Shown piece after piece: positions 49,954-59,484 of a stretch of DNA of 64,000 bases. The translations under genes and the position numbers were made by a program. The stretch comes from Legionella taurinensis (GTDB lineage: Bacteria; Pseudomonadota; Gammaproteobacteria; Legionellales; Legionellaceae), in NCBI RefSeq assembly GCF_900452865.1, contig NZ_UGOZ01000001.1, forward strand, positions 1,054,001 to 1,118,000, written 5' to 3'. Under the pieces are notes generated by a model. The model did not search any database. It was not told the DNA's origin and saw only the letters and a list, made by a program, of their open reading frames with translations. Numbering within the stretch: position 1 is the first letter of the stretch; every line of letters starts with the position of its first letter.

Positions 49954-52900
49954 ATGCACAATAAAATCCTTCAGCAGCTAGGGTTGATGTACAGCGCATC
50001 CAGTGCGGCTACTTCGCAACGTTATACAAACACTGTGACCCATGATTTGGATTTACCGCGTTTGCTGCAAGGAAAAAAGGATTGCTGGCGCTTTCCCAAG
50101 ACCATCAGTCAGCTTAAAAAGAAAAAAATCATTCTTACCCGTCCTGAGAATCAGGGATTCGAGCAGGATACCCTGATGTTATGGACCGCGCTGCTTCATC
50201 AAGGATATGAACTTTATGCTTACACAGAGACATTTACCCCAATAAGAACCCAGGCTGATTTGGTCCGATTATTGCCTCAAACCATGCCGCCGTCCCCCCG
50301 AATGACCCAGCAATTGGCTGATGTGAATATCAGCCGTGATGAAGCATTTGTGGCTTACCCCAGGCAAGTGGAGAAGTTACTTCATTCCTTTCCTAAGGCA
50401 ACATGGCAAAGAAATGCCAGTGATCCATGGTATCAATCGGTCAATGCCATGGACCTTAAAGACGCTTACGAGTTTCTGGATAAAAGCGAGCCTGTTGAGG
50501 TGACTATCGACTCCAAAGAGGGTCTACAGAATTGGAAGAGTAAAGAAAACCAGTCCGTGCTTCAATCGATTCTCAAAGGCAAGGTTTTCATTTCATTGAA
50601 ATACGATAAAAACACCGACAGTTCCTTAATGGAAGAGAGTGGGCTTCTGGAACCGATTAACCAATTAATCATCAACGAAACCCGGGAGAACCTGCCGTTT
50701 AATAAACTGATGTCCTTAATTAAGGCCTGTGCTCATTTAAAACATCTGGTTTTTTCTGACTACGCATTTCAACCCGGTGAATTTGCTCAATTGCTCAATG
50801 CCTGCCCGGGGTTAACCGGTTTGGATTTAGGACAGGCCAGTTTAGAAAAAGGGTTTACTCAGCAGCTCGAAAAGAAAGCGCTGAAGAGCCTGACTTATCT
50901 TAATTTAAATCTGACAAGTATCGAGGACGATGATTATATTCGCTTAATCCATCATGCCCCGAATCTGAGGGAATTAATCTCTCCTCCCGCATCCCAGATC
51001 ACGTCGCCTGAGACAGTGGTCCACCAATTCAGCACCAGAACAGTAGCCAATCTTGCAAGTTACCTACCCAAATTAAAAAAAGGGAAGTTCATTCATTACC
51101 TGAATCATCCCGGTATCATGGAATCGGATACCTTCGGTTTTAAGTCGTTTACGTTATCACCGACTCTTTATTCGTTAACGGAAGACAGATGGCGCTTCGT
51201 GATGCAGCGGATGCCGCAGCTTGAACACTTGAAAATCAATAATGATTTTAACCCGGACGACACGTTCTTTTCTGAATTGGGCGAATTTCCCAGGCTGACT
51301 CATCTCGAGGTCACACAGGGTAGTCGTATCACGCAGGGCTTGACTAACGAGCGAATAGGGCTGTTGCTTAGCCGCTGTCCTCAATTATGCTCGTTACGCA
51401 TTGAATCCAATGCAGTGATAGATAACCTAACCGGCAGTTTACAGCCAAAGGGACTTAACAATCTTCTCTACCTTAATTTGGCCAGCCCGGTGAGTGCATC
51501 AGGGTTAGCCTCCCTGCTCAATGCGTCTGTGCAGTTAATGATGCTTACTGTGAGGCACATCAATGCAGAGAAGGGGGATTTTTCATTTAATCTCAAACCA
51601 GAGAGTCTTGCATTATTGCGTGGATTGCATATTGCGTGTGATGAAAACAGTAAACTGTTTATCCTTCTGATCAATCAGGCCCGCCAGTTAACCGAATTAA
51701 ATTTCGAGCATGTCGACGATTTTCCTTTAGCCCACAGCACGGAGCTGGTGCAGAATGATTCATTACAACGGTTGTCTTTAAAGGGGGTTACCAATCAGAA
51801 AGGCGCTTTAGACATTTTTCTGCAAAAATTCCCCTCAATAACCCAATTGACATTAACCAGTTGCAGTTTCGATGCTAAAAATGGCCTTCAGCTTCCAAAA
51901 TTGCCAGCATTGGAAAATCTAAGGGAGTTGGTCATCATAAAGACTCTCATTACGAATGACGTATTAGCTGCTATTTTAAATCGTTGTAAACAGTTGACGA
52001 GCTTATCCATTTCAGTTTCCTCCACCCTGCTGACGGAGGACTTGCTTTTTATGCTGGACGCGGAAGCACTGGACAGGGTTTATACCCGTTTTCCTGATTT
52101 AGTGAAAAAACTTCCCAGAAGCGAGATCAATTTATCCGATGTATCGGACATGCAGAGCAATTCGCTTAAGGGAATGAACGAGTACTCCTCCAAAAGCGAG
52201 TATTCAACGGGTGGTCATTCAACAAGCAAGGTCCATCACGATCTCCGGAGAAAAAATAAACCGCCGAAGGAAATTGATAAGGATACTGGCTTAAAAAACG
52301 TTGACGTCAGCACCTCCCAGGTGTTTTATTACAAACCGGACTCAAAATACCCCTTACCTGATCATTACCGAAACCAGGTCTTTCCAAAACTGCAGCGGAA
52401 AGGGCAGGTTAAACTCGTCGAAACCAACGACAAACAATTCAAGGCAGTGAAGGTCGATCGTGTTGACGATCTGAAGTCAGTGTATTTCAGTCAATATGAA
52501 ACTAATCTCACTTATTATCTGGGTAAACAAATTGTTTCAGGCGAAACAGCACTCCCCTCATTATCCCCCTCTGATCGTCTGGTTGGCTTTGAAACCAACC
52601 CAAGGGTTGATGTAGAAATCGTGTATTGCGAGGAGGAAAATTTATACTACGTGAGGTCTAAGGATCCCTCAAAGGCGATTTTTACGGTGACCTATTTAAT
52701 CCAGTCGAATTATTATTATGAAATGACGCAACCAGCGCCTGCTCTGGATAAAGTCAATCCTGAGGATATTCTGGCCCTTCAGCAGGTGACGTTTGATGAA
52801 AACGGCGATTATCTCGAAACACCTGCGTTAAAAAAAATAAGATCCTATCCTTATGAGCAACGCCGCAATGTACTGATGGCCTTTTGCCAATTTGATCTCA

Positions 52901-55900
52901 ACGATTTAAAGGGGGATACCAACAGCAGCGTCGCGATCTTAAACAGCATTATTCATGAGCGCCAGGGAGTTTGCCGGCATAGAACCTGGGCCTTTATGGC
53001 CCTGGCAGACGTGCTGAATCTCGAGGCGCGGGCCATTTACAATGACTGCCATGCCTACATTGAAGTCAAAGAGCAGGGCGGCTGGCATCGATTGGATTTG
53101 GGAGGGGCTCCTGTCAATCAAAAAATTGAGACCTTAGAGACCAGCAAGCCAAAATCCAGGGCCATGCCGGCTAAAGAACAGAATAATAACAATCCAGCCA
53201 TCGTACCTAAAAAGGCAGTTTCTTTAGACAATAACAAATACAGAACCTGGGATACTCTCCGCTCAACAGCGACCAACTATTCCCACTATGCTGACGAGTT
53301 GTTAAAAGCAGGTGCGCAGTTGCCGGATGGCCTTCAAACGATTTTATGCACCTTAAAATCAAACCAGATCGAATCCGTGCATGCCGCCTTATACCAGCGT
53401 GTGATTGAGAAAAAAAACCGATGTTTCTACATCAACAGCCTCGATGACATCAGCGAATTCACCTGTGTAATCGATAATGCTACCGGAGACTATCATCGCG
53501 TCGACAGCCCGGTGATGCGCTTTGTTAAAGAAGCCAAGCCGGGTGATGTGTTATGCATCAACTGGTCAAATTTCGAGGCACAGCATGTCGGCTACAACTC
53601 GATAATGGATAAAATAAGGACATTAAACGGGGTGAAGCTGCCGGAAGGGCTGACGGTCATTGGCGTGTTGCCCGAGGGACAGGTCATGGGGGACGATTTT
53701 TACTCGCGTTTCCGTGTAAAAAGCCAATGCTCCGCGGCATTAAAGGGAGAACCTTCGATCCCTGCCGCGGTTTCGACACTGACGAAAGAGCAGGAAAACT
53801 GGGCTAAGATTGATTTTTTTGGGGAGGACTGGGAGTCTGAATTAAAAGGTCAATTTCAAATCCAGGGTGAACGTTATCAATTTCTGGAATCGGAGCTGGT
53901 GGCGGCATTAAAAGGCAATAAACCCGGCCTCATCTTGAGAAATGCCCCCTGGCATGACGAGGCCTTTCGGCTGTTTATGCGCGAAATCAACCTTAATCGC
54001 AAAATCACCATCAATGGTAAAGACTATGCCATACCGGAGCATTTTCAGTTTATTCGTCTGGATGTCCCGTATGACTACGGTTTAGCGAAATACACCATTG
54101 AAAATAAAGCATCAAGCTCGCCCGTCAAACAACAATGGGTGCTGAATGCCTATACTGTCAATCATTTGTTCAAACACTACCGTGTCGAAAAAGAAGGGCT
54201 TGTTGAATTACCGGGTCTGTTGGCGGCCTATAAAAATAAAACCTTACCGCTTCATGTTACGGACACGTTAAGTAAAGAACAGTGGGCCCGCATTATCATG
54301 GAAGCTGGCAAACAGAACACGTCGTTATACATTACCTGTTCTCCTGATGTGACCATCCCGGCTGAAATGAAGACCAGCCAAACAGCCGTCAAATTCAGTG
54401 GTGACGAGGAGAAGCTGGAGTGCAAGTCCGCCGTCATAGTGACCAATGACATTCATTTTGCAGAAAAACAACTGGATTGGAAGGATCCTTTGGTGATCCC
54501 GGTCGATGAGCACACAACCTATGCCGATCTCATCGAAAACATTGCAATCCGTGATGGGGACAATGGCAAAAAGCGGTTTAACCATCAAATCGGTGCAATC
54601 CCCAGCCATGCCGATCGCTCCATTGTTTTAAAAGGTCGATTGTCGCCTGTTTTAGCCAGACAGATTGAATCGCTGTTTTTACCCGATGGTTACATGATTT
54701 TAAATGGCGACCGAATCAAAGCCCCAAAAAATAAACTGGTGTTGATTACCGATGATGTAAATCCTTTCCCCACAGCGAGAACCAGTGATCTCCGCTATAC
54801 CCACGAAGCGTACTGGCAAGCTTTGAAAAAAGACTATCCAAAGGAGGTTGAGCGATTAGTTCCCGTTTGCTGCGACTATTACAAACTAAGCGGTGCCAAA
54901 GCATTTGATTACATTCAATTGGCAACCCTGCTTCAGTTCATGAAAACCCATCCTCAAAGTAATCCGTTGAAACAGATCCTACGATTGGAAAAAACGTATA
55001 AAGTCAACAAACCTTTTGCTGAAATGGCATGGAAAAATCACTTTAATAAAGTAAAATCCGACTCGGTGCTCCCCATTATGGAGAAGCGCCGGGAAAAACT
55101 GTTTTCTCATCTCAATGTGTCGCCCTATGTGTTTATCGTTGGATCGTCAGGTGTAGGCAAGACTACGTTTATACAACAGGAACTGAAAAAAGCCCATGGA
55201 GAAGATTACGCACTCTTTACTGGACTGGATAAACTCAGCGCCTGGCTGCAATCCGGCAAAGAACACAATTACCTGTTTATTGACGAAGCCAATTTGCTGG
55301 CGCCCGGGGTTTTGGATCGTTTCGAAGGCTTATTCAGCAATCCGCCTTCTGTGCTGGACGGTGATCTCAAGCCTGTTTCAAAAAAACACCAGGTTATTTT
55401 CGCCGGTAATTTTGGTTATTTTGCCGATCGTGAACGGCATCGCTTTCTTGCGGATCGAGGCCATGTTATTACGTTTAAAGAATTACCGGATAGCTTCCTG
55501 ACAAAGCATATCATTGCGCCGGTGGCCAAGCCCTTATTTAAAGACGATCACACGACGATTTTGAATGAGGTATTTTTAAAAACGTACCACCAGGTGAACA
55601 GCCAATTTCCGGATAAACACCCGGTGACTGCCCGAAACCTGCAGATGATGGTGTTGCGGGCATCACAATCGCATCTTAAAACCGGTGACATGAAAACTGC
55701 AGCTTGCCTTGCGGTCTATGATGAAGTGAGCGGCATGATGAACCCGAGGCAGCGAAAAGAATTGCAAAAATGGCTTGCGGATAATTTTGGCGTCCCGGTG
55801 AAGGGGATCAAAGCCGATTTAAAAAAGCAGATGCAATTTAAGAACGATGCCTTTTTAATGACTAAAAAGCGCATGAATCCCCTGCGCCTACTCCATGATG

Positions 55901-56499
55901 CATTCAATATCAGGGAAATCAAAAACAGCCTGACAGGGCTTCAGGCTGTGGGAACGTGCGGACTGATTTTTGAAGCGGAAGCGGGGGAAGGCAAGAGTCG
56001 TATGGCCATGGAGTTTTTGAAATCGAGAAACATCAGTCCTGCCGATCCCGATGGCGTCAATACCAAAGACAATTATTACTACCTCACGCCGACTGATCCC
56101 GCCATTATGGAAAAGCGGTTGATCAAAGCCTTCCATGAGGGGGCTGTGGTCGTGATTGATGAAATGAATTCCTTACCCCTGGAGAGGGTGCTAAACGCCT
56201 TGCTTTCGGGTGTTGATTTAGACGGGAAACCGGCGGCAAACCCGGGCTTTTTTGTCATCGGTACACAAAACCCGATCCATTATGGCAAACGGCAGGCCTT
56301 GTCCGATGCATTGCTTAATCGGTTTCAGAAAGTGGATCTCAAACCGTACTCAAAAGACGATTTGGTGTTAATCAAAAGCCAGCTTCTTGGGAGCAGTGAA
56401 AAGGCCATGCGGGAAGTGGATGAATTTTTAGCGGCAAGAGAGTATGCGCTGCAAGAAGGATTATCACCGGCTCCCACGCCCCGCGATTTGTTCAGCTAA
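49954..56499 (+). CDS. Giant LRR / transglutaminase-like / tandem P-loop ATPase protein, candidate effector
   Basis: A 2181-residue protein without a signal peptide. Residues about 248-690: some fourteen leucine-rich repeats (CPGLTGLDL; LKSLTYLNLNL; MPQLEHLKI; FPSITQLTLTSC). Residues about 960-1060: a transglutaminase-like papain fold with Cys1007 (RQGVCRHRTWAFM), His1033 (DCHAYIEV) and Asp1048 (RLDLGG), correctly ordered and spaced. Residues about 1310-1610: degenerate repeat modules. Residues about 1720-1900: an AAA-like ATPase with Walker A GSSGVGKTT (Lys1736) and Walker B LFIDE (Asp1777). Residues about 1985-2181: a second, MoxR/midasin-like module with GEGKS (Lys2014), VVVIDE (2069-2070), GTQNP sensor (2103-2107) and LLNRF. 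It ends directly after TPRDLF, the sensor-2 region, so the C-terminus may be truncated. Start lacks a clear ribosome site. Role unknown. Confidence 0.85.
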   Translation: MHNKILQQLGLMYSASSAATSQRYTNTVTHDLDLPRLLQGKKDCWRFPKTISQLKKKKIILTRPENQGFEQDTLMLWTALLHQGYELYAYTETFTPIRTQADLVRLLPQTMPPSPRMTQQLADVNISRDEAFVAYPRQVEKLLHSFPKATWQRNASDPWYQSVNAMDLKDAYEFLDKSEPVEVTIDSKEGLQNWKSKENQSVLQSILKGKVFISLKYDKNTDSSLMEESGLLEPINQLIINETRENLPFNKLMSLIKACAHLKHLVFSDYAFQPGEFAQLLNACPGLTGLDLGQASLEKGFTQQLEKKALKSLTYLNLNLTSIEDDDYIRLIHHAPNLRELISPPASQITSPETVVHQFSTRTVANLASYLPKLKKGKFIHYLNHPGIMESDTFGFKSFTLSPTLYSLTEDRWRFVMQRMPQLEHLKINNDFNPDDTFFSELGEFPRLTHLEVTQGSRITQGLTNERIGLLLSRCPQLCSLRIESNAVIDNLTGSLQPKGLNNLLYLNLASPVSASGLASLLNASVQLMMLTVRHINAEKGDFSFNLKPESLALLRGLHIACDENSKLFILLINQARQLTELNFEHVDDFPLAHSTELVQNDSLQRLSLKGVTNQKGALDIFLQKFPSITQLTLTSCSFDAKNGLQLPKLPALENLRELVIIKTLITNDVLAAILNRCKQLTSLSISVSSTLLTEDLLFMLDAEALDRVYTRFPDLVKKLPRSEINLSDVSDMQSNSLKGMNEYSSKSEYSTGGHSTSKVHHDLRRKNKPPKEIDKDTGLKNVDVSTSQVFYYKPDSKYPLPDHYRNQVFPKLQRKGQVKLVETNDKQFKAVKVDRVDDLKSVYFSQYETNLTYYLGKQIVSGETALPSLSPSDRLVGFETNPRVDVEIVYCEEENLYYVRSKDPSKAIFTVTYLIQSNYYYEMTQPAPALDKVNPEDILALQQVTFDENGDYLETPALKKIRSYPYEQRRNVLMAFCQFDLNDLKGDTNSSVAILNSIIHERQGVCRHRTWAFMALADVLNLEARAIYNDCHAYIEVKEQGGWHRLDLGGAPVNQKIETLETSKPKSRAMPAKEQNNNNPAIVPKKAVSLDNNKYRTWDTLRSTATNYSHYADELLKAGAQLPDGLQTILCTLKSNQIESVHAALYQRVIEKKNRCFYINSLDDISEFTCVIDNATGDYHRVDSPVMRFVKEAKPGDVLCINWSNFEAQHVGYNSIMDKIRTLNGVKLPEGLTVIGVLPEGQVMGDDFYSRFRVKSQCSAALKGEPSIPAAVSTLTKEQENWAKIDFFGEDWESELKGQFQIQGERYQFLESELVAALKGNKPGLILRNAPWHDEAFRLFMREINLNRKITINGKDYAIPEHFQFIRLDVPYDYGLAKYTIENKASSSPVKQQWVLNAYTVNHLFKHYRVEKEGLVELPGLLAAYKNKTLPLHVTDTLSKEQWARIIMEAGKQNTSLYITCSPDVTIPAEMKTSQTAVKFSGDEEKLECKSAVIVTNDIHFAEKQLDWKDPLVIPVDEHTTYADLIENIAIRDGDNGKKRFNHQIGAIPSHADRSIVLKGRLSPVLARQIESLFLPDGYMILNGDRIKAPKNKLVLITDDVNPFPTARTSDLRYTHEAYWQALKKDYPKEVERLVPVCCDYYKLSGAKAFDYIQLATLLQFMKTHPQSNPLKQILRLEKTYKVNKPFAEMAWKNHFNKVKSDSVLPIMEKRREKLFSHLNVSPYVFIVGSSGVGKTTFIQQELKKAHGEDYALFTGLDKLSAWLQSGKEHNYLFIDEANLLAPGVLDRFEGLFSNPPSVLDGDLKPVSKKHQVIFAGNFGYFADRERHRFLADRGHVITFKELPDSFLTKHIIAPVAKPLFKDDHTTILNEVFLKTYHQVNSQFPDKHPVTARNLQMMVLRASQSHLKTGDMKTAACLAVYDEVSGMMNPRQRKELQKWLADNFGVPVKGIKADLKKQMQFKNDAFLMTKKRMNPLRLLHDAFNIREIKNSLTGLQAVGTCGLIFEAEAGEGKSRMAMEFLKSRNISPADPDGVNTKDNYYYLTPTDPAIMEKRLIKAFHEGAVVVIDEMNSLPLERVLNALLSGVDLDGKPAANPGFFVIGTQNPIHYGKRQALSDALLNRFQKVDLKPYSKDDLVLIKSQLLGSSEKAMREVDEFLAAREYALQEGLSPAPTPRDLFS

Positions 56500-56516
56500 A
56501 CCGAGCGCCTCACCCG

Positions 56517-56984
56517 TTAAGTCGCGGCCAACAGAACCATCAGCTTAACGACCCCGGGCGTGTTGGTTTTATCCATACGAATTTGTTTGAGTGTCACGGT
56601 GTAATCGCTGTTTAAGGCCCACAGCCAGCGAAGAATGGCCGCATAAGGAACCTGTTCAAAACTGAGCTGGATATCGCCGACGCCAGTTTGTTCAAGCTGG
56701 TAAGGGAAGGGACTGAATGTCTTGTTGCTTAATTGTGAGGCGATAATGGACAATAATTTGCTGTTATCAATGGCCTTAGGGGATTGTTGCCCGCCTTGCC
56801 GCTTTATGCCCTGCATCCACACCAGGGTTTCGCTTTTTTCTTTTAACTGTTGTGTGCGGGTGCTGACGGCAGTCGTCAGTGGGGAATAAATGAATAGATA
56901 AAAACCGTACACCATAACCGCCAGGGCGGCAATCACCACCATCCAGCGTTCGCGTTCGTTCAAATTCTGCCAGTAAGCAATCAC
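56517..56984 (-). CDS. gspM: Type II secretion protein GspM (LspM)
   Basis: Inner-membrane assembly-platform component, 155 residues. One N-terminal membrane helix (WMVVIAALAVMVYGFYLFIY) after ERER, then a periplasmic coiled segment and a ferredoxin-like domain (IQLSFEQVPYAAILRWLWAL). Its first codon overlaps the gspL stop by 4 bases, the standard L-M order. In Legionella the lspLM pair is separate from the other type II secretion genes, as here. The system exports enzymes into the vacuole and medium. Confidence 0.9.
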   Translation of the reverse strand: MIAYWQNLNERERWMVVIAALAVMVYGFYLFIYSPLTTAVSTRTQQLKEKSETLVWMQGIKRQGGQQSPKAIDNSKLLSIIASQLSNKTFSPFPYQLEQTGVGDIQLSFEQVPYAAILRWLWALNSDYTVTLKQIRMDKTNTPGVVKLMVLLAAT

Positions 56985-58123
56985 AGAGTAAGCTCCAGGG
57001 TGCTGACCACTTTGTCCTCAACCGTCGAGGCCTGATTTTGTTTTACTGCCACTTTGTCGCTTTTCAGACGGTTTAGCAAGGCTTCAAGGCTTGCAAAGTC
57101 GTTGGTGGATAAACTGACCTGCAGGGTTTTATTCTGAAAACGCACTTGCTCAATCTCAATGGTCGTGGCTTTTGTCGCGGCCGCAAGTTTATTGAGCAGC
57201 ACAAAGAAGGGTTGCTCCTGGGTGCCCTGGTTGCTTTTTAAATACTGAGTGATGCGAAAGCGCGGACTAATCACCTGTTTTGCCTCTGGGAAAAACTGCC
57301 GGTAGATGACAGCAATCTGGTTGTCGAGGGCAGCAATTTTAGTGTTTAATTCCTGAAATTTAATCCAGTTGACGGCGATAAGGCTGGTCACCCAGAGGAG
57401 AACCATGGCGGCAGCGGCAATCAACCAGTGTTTAAGGCTGGTTTTGGCTGAGCCGTGGGTCAGGGCCCCCTGGCCCAGATCAAAGGGTTTGTTGTGTAAT
57501 AAACGCTCTGCCAGCCACTCCCGCGATTCTTTGTTAGTCGCCAGGGCGTCGGCAGGAATGAGATCCGCTGGGGTGTCAGTAAAAAAATAGACTTTTTGTT
57601 CGAGCGCTTTCGGCAGGAAGCCTTGCAAATCCTGAGTCAATGCGCCGCGAAAATGATCGCTGTGAATTAACGAATACTCAGGTAAAACACAGACTTCGTG
57701 GGGGTTTAAGGCAAACCAGTCCACGGTCAATGCGTCAAAATCAATGCCTTTGTCCTTAAGACGCTGAATAATGTCCTGAAGGTAAGTTTTGTCGCTGACC
57801 ACCACCAGATAACGGCCTTCGCTGTAGTACTGCCGGTCAAAAGCAAAATGCAATTCATCGACGTTCTGCGCCAATTGATCTTCCAGGGCATAAGGCAGGG
57901 CTGCTCTGGCTTTTTTATCGCCAAGCCAGGGCAATTGCACGGAATGGAAGGTAAACTGCGTTGCCGGAAGCACCACGACTGTTTTTGTGCCGCTTTGCAG
58001 TTGACGGATGTCTTCAAAACGACGTTCAGTGCAGCCTTGGACAACCTGATTATCCTGCTCGATAACCAGACTGACACACCCTTCATCCGTTAATGACTCA
58101 GCAAAGATAAATGTGGTAGCCAC
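56981..58123 (-). CDS. gspL: Type II secretion protein GspL (LspL)
   Basis: A 380-residue bitopic protein. The cytosolic actin-like domain (residues 1-230) binds the ATPase GspE: VVLPATQFTFHSVQLPWLGD and KARAALPYALEDQLAQNVDE are typical, as is YLVVVSDKTYLQDIIQ. A membrane helix (LIAAAAMVLLWVTSLIAVNW, about 240-260) precedes a periplasmic ferredoxin-like domain (IEIEQVRFQNKTLQVSLS). Overlaps gspM by 4 bases; mltB lies 68 bases upstream. Confidence 0.92.
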   Translation of the reverse strand: MATTFIFAESLTDEGCVSLVIEQDNQVVQGCTERRFEDIRQLQSGTKTVVVLPATQFTFHSVQLPWLGDKKARAALPYALEDQLAQNVDELHFAFDRQYYSEGRYLVVVSDKTYLQDIIQRLKDKGIDFDALTVDWFALNPHEVCVLPEYSLIHSDHFRGALTQDLQGFLPKALEQKVYFFTDTPADLIPADALATNKESREWLAERLLHNKPFDLGQGALTHGSAKTSLKHWLIAAAAMVLLWVTSLIAVNWIKFQELNTKIAALDNQIAVIYRQFFPEAKQVISPRFRITQYLKSNQGTQEQPFFVLLNKLAAATKATTIEIEQVRFQNKTLQVSLSTNDFASLEALLNRLKSDKVAVKQNQASTVEDKVVSTLELTL

Positions 58124-58191
58124 GCTAACATCCTTGTTTAATGATACGGCCCGTTGCCAGGGGGCAGCAGGCCTCAGGTATCCTGAATTCC

Positions 58192-59211
58192 TCAGGCATA
58201 GGCAAATTGTTTACCCTTTTGATTCGCTGTCCATTGCGCCTTTAACTGCTGGGACAGCAGGAACACGGCTAACGCGTATTGCGGACTGGAATTGTAACGG
58301 GTAATGACATAAAAATTCGGATAGGCTAACCAATACTCCGGGCCGGTTTGCGTGGTTAATTCAATTAAGCCGGCTTTCTGCGGTTGATTCAGAGCGGCAG
58401 TCAGTGGTTTCACGCCGGCGGCAGCCAATTGCCTCATGCTGTAAACCGCACTGCGGTAATTGGTATTGATGCGTTTGACGCCATACCCATTGATTTTGGC
58501 TGGCTGCGCGATGCCCTGATTGTTTTTCCAGCCATGCTTGTGGAAATAATTGGCAATGCTCGCGATGACCGCCTGATCATCGTTCATTAAATCCTTTTTG
58601 GGGTTGTTGGTGAAATCGGCAGCAAACGTACGGTAACTGCTGGGCATGAATTGCGGTTTGCCCATGGCGCCGGCATAAGAGCCCATGTACTGTGTGGGTT
58701 TTACGTGGTGTTCGCGGCATAAGAGTAAGAATTCACCCAATTCCTTGGTGAAGAAACGTGAACGCTTGGGGTAATTAAAGGCTAAGGTCGACAGGGCATC
58801 GATGACGCGGTAATTGCCCTGATTTTTGCCGTACAGGGTTTCCACGCCAATGATGGCGACAATGATGTTGGCGGGAACGCCGTAGTGTTTTTCAGCTTTC
58901 GCCAGTATGGCCTGATTGGCTTTCCAGAATTCCAGGCCGCCCTGCAGACGCTGGGGTGTCAGGAACAGTTGTTTGTAAACATCCCAGGTTTTTTTCTCAT
59001 AGGGTTTTTCCATGGATTCAATGATTTGCGGCTGTAACTGCACTTCGCTCATCACGGCGGTCAGTTCCTGGCGGTTGAAGTGGTGTTGTTTAACCATGGT
59101 ATTGATGAAATTTTGAACATCTTTGCGGTGCGTAAACGCGGAATCGGCATGGGATAAGCCATGGGTTAAAAGAGCCAGGAGGGTAAGGCAGAAAGTAGCA
59201 AGTCGTCGCAT
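58192..59211 (-). CDS. mltB: Lytic murein transglycosylase MltB-like
   Basis: Cleaves the MurNAc-GlcNAc bond of peptidoglycan to 1,6-anhydro ends; 339 residues. Signal peptide (LATFCLTLLALLTHGLSHA) without a lipobox, so a soluble periplasmic form (Slt35-like). The catalytic Glu is in GVETLYGKNQGNYRVIDAL; GSYAGAMGKPQFMPSSYRTF and AIASIANYFHKHGW complete the SLT_2 core. Encoded just upstream of gspL on the same strand; wall remodelling might help insertion of the secretion machine, but this is only positional. Confidence 0.93.
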   Translation of the reverse strand: MRRLATFCLTLLALLTHGLSHADSAFTHRKDVQNFINTMVKQHHFNRQELTAVMSEVQLQPQIIESMEKPYEKKTWDVYKQLFLTPQRLQGGLEFWKANQAILAKAEKHYGVPANIIVAIIGVETLYGKNQGNYRVIDALSTLAFNYPKRSRFFTKELGEFLLLCREHHVKPTQYMGSYAGAMGKPQFMPSSYRTFAADFTNNPKKDLMNDDQAVIASIANYFHKHGWKNNQGIAQPAKINGYGVKRINTNYRSAVYSMRQLAAAGVKPLTAALNQPQKAGLIELTTQTGPEYWLAYPNFYVITRYNSSPQYALAVFLLSQQLKAQWTANQKGKQFAYA

Positions 59212-59484
59212 GGGGCATCCCTTTAGTGTTTGATCAAAAAAGCCGATTGTAGTAAAAAATTAAAACAACAGCAAATCGAATTGGTCACTTTTGACTAAAA
59301 ATAATCCTTTATCTTGACCCGTGCTGGTTAACCAATCCTAAACTCTGTGGATCATCGCTATTTTTACAGCATTTTGCAATCACAGCGATTTTTTCGTGAT
59401 AAATTGAGGCATACATGGCTTGAGAGACTTTCTGCCGGAAGATTATTGAGCTAAAATGCCCCCTTTTATAAACAGGTTTTTCAC

